NCBI GenBank assembly: GCA_937996595.1 | Contig: CALKVC010000203.1 | Coordinates: forward strand, 1-13,738 | Direction of reading: 5' to 3' | DNA length: 13,738 nt | Origin: an uncultured Chitinophagaceae bacterium | Lineage (GTDB): Bacteria > Bacteroidota > Bacteroidia > Chitinophagales > Chitinophagaceae | Shown here: positions 8,315-13,738 of the stretch, piece after piece | Layout: each line of letters opens with the position of its first letter | How positions within the stretch are numbered: position 1 is the first letter of the stretch | Program-made: the position numbers and the translations under genes | Notes under the pieces: generated by a model | What the model saw: only the letters and a program-made list of their open reading frames with translations | What the model was told of the DNA's origin: nothing | Database searches by the model: none

Positions 8315-8322
8315 CAAAGGTA
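8315..8322 (-). promoter_or_regulatory. Bacteroidota-type -7 element of guaA
   Basis: On the minus strand the sequence reads TACCTTTG (then CC), an exact match to the Bacteroidota -7 consensus TAnnTTTG and identical to the element before rpsJ. It ends only 6 nt before the guaA ATG, so transcription would begin at or a few bases from the start codon. No good TTG lies at the -33 position. Confidence 0.6.
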
Positions 8323-8348
8323 ATTTAATTGGGGTAATTGTGAGAAGG

Positions 8349-8404
8349 ATGTTAGATGGATGATGTTATATGTATGATGTATGATGTATGATGTAAGATG
8401 CAGG
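8349..8404. repeat. Heptamer tandem array between guaA and the GIN-domain gene
   Basis: Eight 7-bp units in phase: ATGTTAG, ATGGATG, ATGTTAT, three ATGTATG, ATGTAAG, ATGCAGG. The central unit is the reverse complement of CATACAT, the unit of the array at 10604. The perfectly periodic core is 26 bp (8370-8395). It lies in the divergent spacer about 40 nt upstream of guaA and 90 nt upstream of the next gene. Confidence 0.88.
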
Positions 8405-8447
8405 GAAATAATAAAATGCTAACCGGGCGTAGTTTCATTATAAAAGG

Positions 8448-8479
8448 TTTGCTTCAGCCGAATAATTGTTAAATATTTG
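8448..8479 (+). promoter_or_regulatory. Possible promoter of the GIN-domain gene
   Basis: TTTG (8448-8451), a 20-nt spacer, then AATATTTG (8472-8479) followed by C. The -7 part matches TAnnTTTG at all defined positions but the first, and the spacer is one nt longer than the usual 17-19. The ATG follows 17 nt later. Confidence 0.4.
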
Positions 8480-8496
8480 CATTATAAAACAGTAAC

Positions 8497-9192
8497 ATGA
8501 AAAATCTGATCATATTAACTGCCTTAGTGATAAGCTGTATATCGTGCCGGTACAAATCCGGTAGCGGAAATATCATTACAGAAACAAGAAAAGCCGGGAA
8601 CTTTAAATCGGTTAGCATCAGTGGTGGATTTGAAGTGGAATTAAGACAAGCGCCGGAAGTGGAAGTGGTGGTAGAAGCCGATGATAACCTGATGGAATAT
8701 ATTGAAACGAAAGTGCGCAGGGAAGAACTTGTTATCAGGCTTGATGATTTAAATGTTCACGATGCGCATTTGAAAGTATTTATTGCAGCTCCCTCCGTTA
8801 ATGCCATAAAAACATCAGCCGGTGCCGAATTGCAGGTTAGGGATATGTTGAAATCAGGCGAGGCGGTCCGTTTGAAGGCTTCCAGCGGTTCTCAGATAAA
8901 AACAGCGATTGATGCTCCGGAAGTAAGGGCCGATGCCAGCAGCGCGGGAAATATTGATATATCGGGAAGAACAAAGGATTTTTATGCAGAAACTTCCAGT
9001 GGCGCAGAAATCCTGGCGGCCGATTTGCTGAGTGAAAACACGGAAGCCGATGCCAGCAGCGGGTCAACTATTAAAGTTCATGCGAGTGTAAAGCTGCGTG
9101 CAAAAGCCAGCAGCGGAGCAAGTGTCAGGTATCGCGGTGCTGCAGTTGTAAGCAAGGAAACCAGTAGTGGCGGGTCTGTGGAAAAAGAATGA
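8497..9192 (+). CDS. GIN-domain (DUF2807) putative lipoprotein
   Basis: 231 residues. The N-terminus MKNLIILTALVISCISC is a short hydrophobic signal with lipobox-like sites at C14 (VISC) and C17 (CISC), so the protein is probably lipidated and held in the cell envelope. The rest matches the putative auto-transporter adhesin head GIN domain (DUF2807): it opens with FKSVSISGGFEVELRQ and continues as a beta-helix-like series. A small turn motif (TSAG, ASSG, ASSA, TSSG, ASSG, ASSG, TSSG) recurs at residues 106, 128, 147, 166, 186, 204 and 222, about every 18-22 residues, consistent with stacked rungs. The ligand and exact role are unknown; the family is common in Bacteroidota. The downstream gene, 118 nt away, also encodes a secreted protein. 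Confidence 0.9.
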   Translation: MKNLIILTALVISCISCRYKSGSGNIITETRKAGNFKSVSISGGFEVELRQAPEVEVVVEADDNLMEYIETKVRREELVIRLDDLNVHDAHLKVFIAAPSVNAIKTSAGAELQVRDMLKSGEAVRLKASSGSQIKTAIDAPEVRADASSAGNIDISGRTKDFYAETSSGAEILAADLLSENTEADASSGSTIKVHASVKLRAKASSGASVRYRGAAVVSKETSSGGSVEKE

Positions 9193-9280
9193 CCCCTGTT
9201 ACCGTAGTAAAAAACCGGTTATTTAAGATATTTTCCGGAATAGATTTTCTATTTCCATGTAAGCATGCAAGGTAAATTCG

Positions 9281-9288
9281 TAACTTTA
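9281..9288 (+). promoter_or_regulatory. Possible -7 element of the C1q-like gene
   Basis: TAACTTTA matches TAnnTTTG except for the last base, 22 nt before the ATG. An overlapping-region alternative is TAAATTCG (9273-9280). Neither has a TTG at the expected -33 distance, so the call is tentative. Confidence 0.3.
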
Positions 9289-9310
9289 GTAAACTTCAAA
9301 AGTCCCTGTC

Positions 9311-10438
9311 ATGAAACCCCTGTTTATTTTTTTCTGCCTTTTAATAATCAATACTGCAAACGCCCAAAATGTTGGGATCGGCACACAAACTCCGCAAGGA
9401 AAGCTGGAGGTTAAAAATGCTTTAAGAAGTTCGCTCAGGATCAGTTCCACTGATTTTTCGGATACTACTGAATTATTGCTGAGTAACCGAAACAGTAGTA
9501 ATTCGGGGACCGATTTTTCAATAAAAAGTATACGTGAAGAAGGCCTGTATGTATCATCCTTATCTGACCTGCCAGGCAACAATGTTGCTAATTTACTGGT
9601 TATAAGGCCGGGGGGTAATGTGGGCGTTGGAACCATTCCACTATACAAGTTTCATGTGAACGGTAATAGCCGGTTCAACGGCCTTTTTCAGATGGATGGC
9701 TTAAACCTGTTTGAATTCGGGGCAGGAGTGTCAGGGAAGGAATTGAATGCCGGTAAAATAGGGTATAATGCATTTGGCCAGAATGCCCTCACTTTTGTAG
9801 GAGCTGGCACCAATGCAGCTAACCGGGCCATTTATTTTTTCGCCGAGGGTGGAACAACGGTTAATGGGCCACTAGGTTTTTCCGGCCCGTTAAGGGTAAA
9901 CGGAAATCCCGGAACCAGCGGGCAGGTACTTACTTCCAATGGCACAAACCTTCCCGAATGGCAGTCCGCTTCTTTTGCCAATAATACCAGGTTTTCTGTA
10001 TCACTTGATGAAAGTACCGGATTACTGGCTGGAAATGCTGTTATTGCAACCACTCATTACAACCTGAATCCGGCTGATGTTGGCATAACAAACGGGGCAA
10101 ATACATTTACCATTAATAAGACAGGGTTGTATCATTTTGATTTTGTCTTTCACGGTGAAGTGAGTTATTCTCCGGCCCCAACAGGCAGTTATCCCCGGGC
10201 AGCCATCAACCTGAATGTAACTGGAATTGCAAACCCCGTGAGGCTGGTAGCTTTCAGGGTAATGAATCCAACATCTGATGCAAAACTTGGCTGGGGGTTT
10301 AATGAAGCAGTATCTATGAATATTCACATTTCGGCACCGGCAACACTAAGTATTTCATATAGTTATACATCAGCTTCTCCCGGAGGTGCCTTTCCGGCTT
10401 TGGCTGGCACCCTTACCGGAAACCTGATCAGCGAATAA
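9311..10438 (+). CDS. Secreted tail-fibre-like protein with C-terminal C1q/TNF-like domain
   Basis: 375 residues with a signal peptide (hydrophobic 4-14, cleavage likely after ANA at residue 18). The mature N-terminus, NVGIGTQTPQGKLEV (20-34), and a second copy, GNVGVGTIPLYKFHVNG (102-118), are the short motifs typical of Bacteroidota tail-fibre-like or structural surface proteins. The motif GTSGQVLTSNGTNLPEWQSA (201-220) often precedes a C-terminal head domain in these proteins. The last 150 residues, beginning NNTRFSVSL and including FTINKTGLYHFDFVFHGE, look like a C1q/TNF-type jelly roll, usually trimeric. No obvious sorting domain follows. The ligand is unknown. A phage origin is unlikely, as there are no phage genes around it. 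No clear terminator follows. Confidence 0.85.
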   Translation: MKPLFIFFCLLIINTANAQNVGIGTQTPQGKLEVKNALRSSLRISSTDFSDTTELLLSNRNSSNSGTDFSIKSIREEGLYVSSLSDLPGNNVANLLVIRPGGNVGVGTIPLYKFHVNGNSRFNGLFQMDGLNLFEFGAGVSGKELNAGKIGYNAFGQNALTFVGAGTNAANRAIYFFAEGGTTVNGPLGFSGPLRVNGNPGTSGQVLTSNGTNLPEWQSASFANNTRFSVSLDESTGLLAGNAVIATTHYNLNPADVGITNGANTFTINKTGLYHFDFVFHGEVSYSPAPTGSYPRAAINLNVTGIANPVRLVAFRVMNPTSDAKLGWGFNEAVSMNIHISAPATLSISYSYTSASPGGAFPALAGTLTGNLISE

Positions 10439-10603
10439 AAAAGTATTATTTGCACTTTCGGGTAAATGCTAAATCTTATCTTGATATTGGAAATCAAATT
10501 ATAACGTATTCATTATTAATTAATTATGATAATTTCCTGTGCGCTAAACCACAACGGCTAGTTTCAGGACATATTTTTAGTCATTCATACGCCCCCCAAA
10601 AAT

Positions 10604-10687
10604 CATACATCATACATCATACATCATACATCATACATCATACATCATACATCATACATCTCAAATCTTACATCTCACATCATAAAT
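10604..10687. repeat. Heptamer tandem array upstream of rpsJ
   Basis: Twelve 7-bp units in strict phase: CATACAT eight times, then the degenerate units CTCAAAT, CTTACAT, CTCACAT and CATAAAT. The array ends 31 nt before the -33 element of the rpsJ promoter. Its unit is the reverse complement of the array at 8349-8404, and its CTCAAAT unit resembles the CCTCAAA/CTTCAAA array at 6703. Confidence 0.97.
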
Positions 10688-10717
10688 CAATTTATTCAAA
10701 AATATTTCCCGCAATAG

Positions 10718-10748
10718 TTTGCCAATTAAATTACTACCCTTACCTTTG
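10718..10748 (+). promoter_or_regulatory. Promoter of the S10 ribosomal operon
   Basis: TTTG (10718-10721), a 19-nt spacer, then TACCTTTG (10741-10748). Both parts match the Bacteroidota primary sigma consensus (TTTG, then TAnnTTTG) exactly and the spacing is right. The predicted leader to the rpsJ ATG is about 35 nt, AT-rich and without a Shine-Dalgarno sequence. Confidence 0.82.
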
Positions 10749-10789
10749 CACTCCAAATTAAAAAAACGGAATTTTAAAGTTCTTTACAT

Positions 10790-11095
10790 ATGTCACAACG
10801 AATCAGAATCAAATTACAGTCTTACGACCACAATTTAGTAGATAAATCTGCCGAAAAGATTGTAAAAACGGTACGTAGTACGGGTGCAGTGGTAACAGGT
10901 CCTATTCCTTTGCCTACGCACAAGAAGATATTCACCGTATTGCGTTCTCCTCACGTTAACAAGAAAGCACGTGAGCAATTCCAATTGTGTACGCACAAGC
11001 GTTTGTTAGACATTTACACCAGCAGCAGCCGTACGGTAGACGCTTTAAGCAAGCTCGACCTTCCAAGTGGTGTGGATGTTGAGATTAAGGCTTAA
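10790..11095 (+). CDS. rpsJ: 30S ribosomal protein S10
   Basis: 101 residues, normal for S10. It begins MSQRIRIKLQSYDH and contains GPIPLPTHKKIFTVLRSPHV and the C-terminal LPSGVDVEIKA, all conserved S10 segments. S10 sits in the 30S head; in other bacteria it also joins NusB in antitermination. The gene is first in its operon here, directly behind a strong promoter, with no fusA or tuf gene upstream in this window. A 105-nt spacer with two predicted hairpins separates it from rplC. Confidence 0.99.
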   Translation: MSQRIRIKLQSYDHNLVDKSAEKIVKTVRSTGAVVTGPIPLPTHKKIFTVLRSPHVNKKAREQFQLCTHKRLLDIYTSSSRTVDALSKLDLPSGVDVEIKA

Positions 11096-11099
11096 TGAA

Positions 11100-11122
11100 C
11101 CTCTCCGCTGTGGCGGGGAAGG
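11100..11122 (+). promoter_or_regulatory. Hairpin 1 in the rpsJ-rplC spacer
   Basis: TCTCCGC (11102-11108) pairs with GCGGGGA (11113-11119), including one G-U pair, around a TGTG loop; the outer CC (11100-11101) can pair with GG (11121-11122) past one bulged A. It begins 5 nt after the rpsJ stop and is not followed by a T run, so it is not a standard terminator. It could be a processing, attenuation or protein-binding site, or a relic of a small palindromic repeat. Confidence 0.5.
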
Positions 11123-11157
11123 CATTAGCTAAGTTCTTAAAAGAATAAATATTGAAC

Positions 11158-11186
11158 ACCCAAGTCTTTATACAAGACCGCTGGGT
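11158..11186 (+). promoter_or_regulatory. Hairpin 2 directly before rplC
   Basis: ACCCA (11158-11162) pairs with TGGGT (11182-11186) and GTCTT (11164-11168) pairs with AAGAC (11174-11178). The loop is TATAC, and the internal loop is one base (A) on the left and three (CGC) on the right. It ends 14 nt before the rplC ATG, close enough to affect ribosome access. Confidence 0.5.
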
Positions 11187-11200
11187 ATAAAACAGATACA

Positions 11201-11818
11201 ATGAAAAGTATTATTGGTAAGAAGATTGGCATGACCAGTATCTTTGATACAACCGGCAAGCAGACTGCGGTTACCATCATTGAAGCGGGGCCATGCGTAG
11301 TTACTCAGAAGAAAACCGTAGAAACAGACGGTTACAATGCTCTCCAGTTAGCATTCGGCGATAAGAATGAAAAGCACTCCAACAAAGCCGAAATCAGCCA
11401 CTTTGCAAAGGCTAATACAACGCCAAAAAGATTCGTAAAAGAAATACGCGATAGCGAAATAGACAAAAATGTTGGTGAATCAATCACTGTTGACATTTTT
11501 GCCGAAGGCGACAATGTTGCCGTGGTTGGCACATCCAAAGGAAAAGGTTTCCAGGGTGTGGTAAAACGCCATGGTTTCAGTGGTGTTGGTGAGCAGTCTC
11601 ACGGACAGCATGACCGCCAGCGCGCACCGGGTTCTATCGGTAACTCTTCCGATGCCAGCCGTGTATTCAAAGGCATGCGCATGGCCGGCCGTATGGGTGG
11701 CGACAGGGTTAAAATGAAAGGCCTGAAAGTGGTTAAGATTTTTCCTGAAAAAAATTACATATTAATAAGTGGTTCGGTTCCCGGCCATAATGGTTCCATC
11801 GTTTTAATTCAGAAGTAA
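11201..11818 (+). CDS. rplC: 50S ribosomal protein L3
   Basis: 205 residues, full length. It starts MKSIIGKKIGMTSIFD and includes the L3 signature region GTSKGKGFQGVVKRHGFSG and the loop reaching the peptidyl transferase centre, RAPGSIGNSSDASRVFKGMRM. L3 is one of the first proteins to bind 23S rRNA. The glutamine that PrmB methylates in E. coli (GSIGQ) is asparagine here (GSIGN), so that modification is not expected. There is no Shine-Dalgarno sequence. The rplD ATG begins after a single base, so the two are likely translationally coupled. Confidence 0.99.
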   Translation: MKSIIGKKIGMTSIFDTTGKQTAVTIIEAGPCVVTQKKTVETDGYNALQLAFGDKNEKHSNKAEISHFAKANTTPKRFVKEIRDSEIDKNVGESITVDIFAEGDNVAVVGTSKGKGFQGVVKRHGFSGVGEQSHGQHDRQRAPGSIGNSSDASRVFKGMRMAGRMGGDRVKMKGLKVVKIFPEKNYILISGSVPGHNGSIVLIQK

Positions 11819-11819
11819 T

Positions 11820-12455
11820 ATGCAACTAGACATTATAAATTCAAAAGGAGCAAAAACCGGAAGGACCGTTGAGTTACCGGATGACATATTTGGCATTGAA
11901 CCCAATGACCACGTGATTTACCTTGCTGTGAAACAATACCAGGGTGCGCAGCGCCAGGGTACACACAAAGTGAAAACCCGTATGGAAGTGGAAGGTTCTT
12001 CCAAAAAACTGCACAAGCAGAAAGGTACCGGTGGTGCCCGTAAAGGTAACCTGCGTAACCCGTTGTATAAAGGTGGTGGTACCATCTTTGGGCCAAAGCC
12101 GCATGCTTACGATATCAAGCTCAACCGCAAAGTGAAAGACCTGGCTAAGATGAGCGCACTGGCTTATAAGGCAAAGGATAATGCAATAGTTGTACTGGAA
12201 GACCAGCAAATGGATACGCCAAAAACTAAAGCATTCACAAGTATCCTCAGCAGCCTGAACCTTGGAAGGAAAAAGGCATTAGTGGTGTTACCTGAATATA
12301 ACAGTAACATGTACCTGAGCCTGCGTAATGTACCGGGTGTTAACGGTACCCTGTTGAGCGATATGAATACATACGACATCCTGAATGCCAATGTATTGAT
12401 ACTAACAGAAAGCGCCGCTAAACTGTTTTCAGAAACAGCAGAAGCCGTGGCATAA
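11820..12455 (+). CDS. rplD: 50S ribosomal protein L4
   Basis: 211 residues. The long internal loop that lines the exit tunnel is intact: KKLHKQKGTGGARKGNLR, followed by NPLYKGGGTIFGPKP. In the E. coli S10 operon L4 is the autoregulator that binds the leader mRNA; whether this holds here is unknown, but the structured spacer before rplC would be one place to look. It begins one base after the rplC stop. A 69-nt AT-rich spacer without clear structure follows. Confidence 0.99.
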   Translation: MQLDIINSKGAKTGRTVELPDDIFGIEPNDHVIYLAVKQYQGAQRQGTHKVKTRMEVEGSSKKLHKQKGTGGARKGNLRNPLYKGGGTIFGPKPHAYDIKLNRKVKDLAKMSALAYKAKDNAIVVLEDQQMDTPKTKAFTSILSSLNLGRKKALVVLPEYNSNMYLSLRNVPGVNGTLLSDMNTYDILNANVLILTESAAKLFSETAEAVA

Positions 12456-12524
12456 CAAAAGGGAGATCTGGAGAAACAATAAGATGTTGATTCGGATTAA
12501 TTTAAAAACAACAAAAATTAAGAC

Positions 12525-12824
12525 ATGAAACTGTCAGACGTTTTAATAAAGCCGATTTTATCTGAGAAAGCCAACAAGCAATCAGAAAAAATGAACCGTT
12601 ACACTTTTATTGTAGACAGGAAGGCGAATAAGCTTGAAATAAAAAAAGCGATCGAGCAATTCTATGGTGTACAGGTAGAAGAGGTGAACACCCTGGTTAT
12701 GCCTTCAAAACAGAAAGCAAAATATACCAAGGCCGGATTCATCGTTGGCCGTAAGCCTGCCAAGAAGAAAGCATTGGTTACAGTAGCTGAAGGTGAAACA
12801 ATTGATCTGTACGGCACTGTGTAA
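12525..12824 (+). CDS. rplW: 50S ribosomal protein L23
   Basis: 99 residues, the usual length. It begins MKLSDVLIKPILSEKA and contains NRYTFIVDRKANKLEIKKAI and FYGVQVEEVNTLV, the conserved L23 core. L23 lies at the exit tunnel rim, where trigger factor and SRP dock in other bacteria. The order rplC-rplD-rplW-rplB is canonical. The start is preceded by an A-rich stretch instead of a Shine-Dalgarno sequence. Confidence 0.99.
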   Translation: MKLSDVLIKPILSEKANKQSEKMNRYTFIVDRKANKLEIKKAIEQFYGVQVEEVNTLVMPSKQKAKYTKAGFIVGRKPAKKKALVTVAEGETIDLYGTV

Positions 12825-12884
12825 TAATAATAAATGAATGGTGGTCAGCACCGCAAAGTTTTGACAAATTAAAAAGTAATTAAA

Positions 12885-13727
12885 ATGGCACTTAGGAAAT
12901 ACAAACCGGTAACAGCAGGAACCCGTTGGAGGATTGGAAATGCATACGCAGAAATCACTACCAACACTCCGGAAAAATCGCTGGTTGAAAAACAAAAGAG
13001 TACAGCTGGAAGGAATGCACAGGGAAGAAGGTCAATGCGCTATATGGGCGGTGGAAACAAGACCATGTACCGTATCATCGATTTCAAGCGCAACAAGAAA
13101 GACATCCCTGCTGTGGTGAAAACGATCGAGTATGATCCAAACCGTACTGCTTTTATCGCATTGCTGGCTTATGCTGACGGCGAAAAGCGTTATATCCTGG
13201 CACCGCAAGGTTTGCAGGTAGGCCAAACCGTTATAAGCGGCGACAATGCAGTTCCGGAACTGGGGAATGCACTGATGCTTAAAAACATGCCGTTGGGTAC
13301 CAATGTTCATAACATTGAAATGCAGCCTGGTCATGGTGGTATCCTGGTGCGCAGCGCCGGTACTTCTGCACAGCTGAGCAATAAGGAAGAAAAATATGCC
13401 GTACTCAAGATGCCAAGCGGCGAATTGAGGAAAGTACTGATTAACTGCTATGCAACGGTTGGGGTTACCAGCAACAGCGACCACAACCTGGAAAGCATGG
13501 GTAAGGCAGGACGTAACAGGTGGAAAGGGATCCGCCCACGTACCAGGGCCGTAGCCATGAACCCGGTAGATCACCCGATGGGTGGTGGTGAAGGAAGGGC
13601 TTCCGGTGGTCACCCGCGCAGCCGCAAAGGTAAATATGCAAAAGGCGAAATCACCCGTACAAGGGGTAAAGGATCCGATAAACTGATCATACAAAGAAGG
13701 AACGGTAAGAAATTACCTAATAAATAA
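12885..13727 (+). CDS. rplB: 50S ribosomal protein L2
   Basis: 280 residues, complete. It begins MALRKYKPVTAGTRWRI, has the RNA-binding core GGNKTMYRIIDFKRNKKDIP and the conserved C-terminal segment AMNPVDHPMGGGEGR. The conserved D-H pair of VDHP, linked to peptidyl transferase function in E. coli, is kept; the second histidine of E. coli HPHGGG is methionine, as is common in Bacteroidota. L2 helps join the subunits and shape the peptidyl transferase centre. Only 11 nt follow its stop; rpsS would be expected next, outside the window. Confidence 0.99.
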   Translation: MALRKYKPVTAGTRWRIGNAYAEITTNTPEKSLVEKQKSTAGRNAQGRRSMRYMGGGNKTMYRIIDFKRNKKDIPAVVKTIEYDPNRTAFIALLAYADGEKRYILAPQGLQVGQTVISGDNAVPELGNALMLKNMPLGTNVHNIEMQPGHGGILVRSAGTSAQLSNKEEKYAVLKMPSGELRKVLINCYATVGVTSNSDHNLESMGKAGRNRWKGIRPRTRAVAMNPVDHPMGGGEGRASGGHPRSRKGKYAKGEITRTRGKGSDKLIIQRRNGKKLPNK

Positions 13728-13738
13728 AGCTTATAGCT

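Larger units (their letters stand above)
10439..10789. other. 351-nt non-coding region upstream of the S10 operon
   Basis: It holds the heptamer array at 10604-10687 and the promoter at 10718-10748, described separately. The first 160 nt are AT-rich, with a small palindrome ATTAATTAAT near 10515; I see no convincing gene, terminator or structured RNA there. A 103-codon frame crossing the region is mostly a translation of the heptamer repeats (recurring HHTSYII) and is not a gene. Confidence 0.7.

Noticed and set aside
9311..10438. Prophage tail-fibre gene
   Set aside because: It has a signal peptide and the neighbours are housekeeping or surface genes with no other phage function; such motifs are common in secreted Bacteroidota proteins.
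10444..10453. Promoter-like TATTATTTGC after the C1q-like gene, possibly for a small RNA
   Set aside because: The TA and TTTG are one base too far apart, no -33 element is present, and no structured RNA or terminator is seen downstream.
10604..10687. CRISPR array
   Set aside because: The unit is 7 bp with no spacers and no cas genes nearby; it is a simple tandem repeat.
10450..10761. A 103-codon open frame before rpsJ
   Set aside because: It mostly translates the CATACAT heptamer array (recurring HHTSYII) and covers the rpsJ promoter; no protein-like composition outside the repeat.
12825..12884. Small GGTG/CACC hairpin between rplW and rplB
   Set aside because: Only a 4-bp stem in an AT-rich spacer, not enough to call a regulatory site.
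13032..13694. A 220-codon frame on the minus strand opposite rplB
   Set aside because: It is antisense to an unambiguous, full-length L2 gene and has no recognisable domain or start context.

Overview
The window looks like a chromosomal piece of a Bacteroidota bacterium, most likely from the Chitinophagaceae or a close relative. This is inferred from four things: (i) large secreted proteins built from SprB-type, PKD-like and Ig-like repeats; (ii) intergenic sequences resembling the Bacteroidota promoter (TTTG, then TAnnTTTG); (iii) no Shine-Dalgarno sequences before the ribosomal genes; (iv) ribosomal protein variants such as HPMGGGEGR in L2. There is no sign of phage, insertion sequence, tRNA, rRNA or CRISPR.

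Layout. Positions 3-4349 (+) hold the 3' part of a giant modular surface protein. Its reading frame is open through the left edge, so the true start lies outside. A long hairpin terminator follows. A tandem-domain universal stress protein (4620-5438, +) ends in a clear intrinsic terminator. Two minus-strand genes follow: an exported type I periplasmic-binding-fold protein (5498-6682) and guaA, GMP synthase (6773-8308), separated by a heptamer tandem array. Diverging from guaA are two plus-strand genes for secreted proteins: a GIN-domain (DUF2807) putative lipoprotein (8497-9192) and a C1q-like or tail-fibre-like protein (9311-10438). After a 351-nt non-coding stretch with another heptamer array and a near-perfect promoter comes the start of the S10 ribosomal operon: rpsJ, rplC, rplD, rplW, rplB. 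The operon probably continues past the right edge.

How it fits together. The right end is housekeeping translation machinery with its own promoter. The centre is purine metabolism (guaA) beside exported proteins of unknown ligand. The left end is a cell-surface or secreted adhesin-like protein. No multi-gene new system stands out. The most interesting features are architectural. In the giant protein a seven-bladed RCC1 propeller and a DNRLRE domain each appear to interrupt an Ig-like repeat that resumes after the insert. Three intergenic regions carry phased 7-bp tandem arrays of related sequence, and two of these are inverted copies flanking the two secreted-protein genes. guaA may be transcribed with almost no 5' leader. 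The rpsJ-rplC spacer can form two hairpins that could be regulatory.
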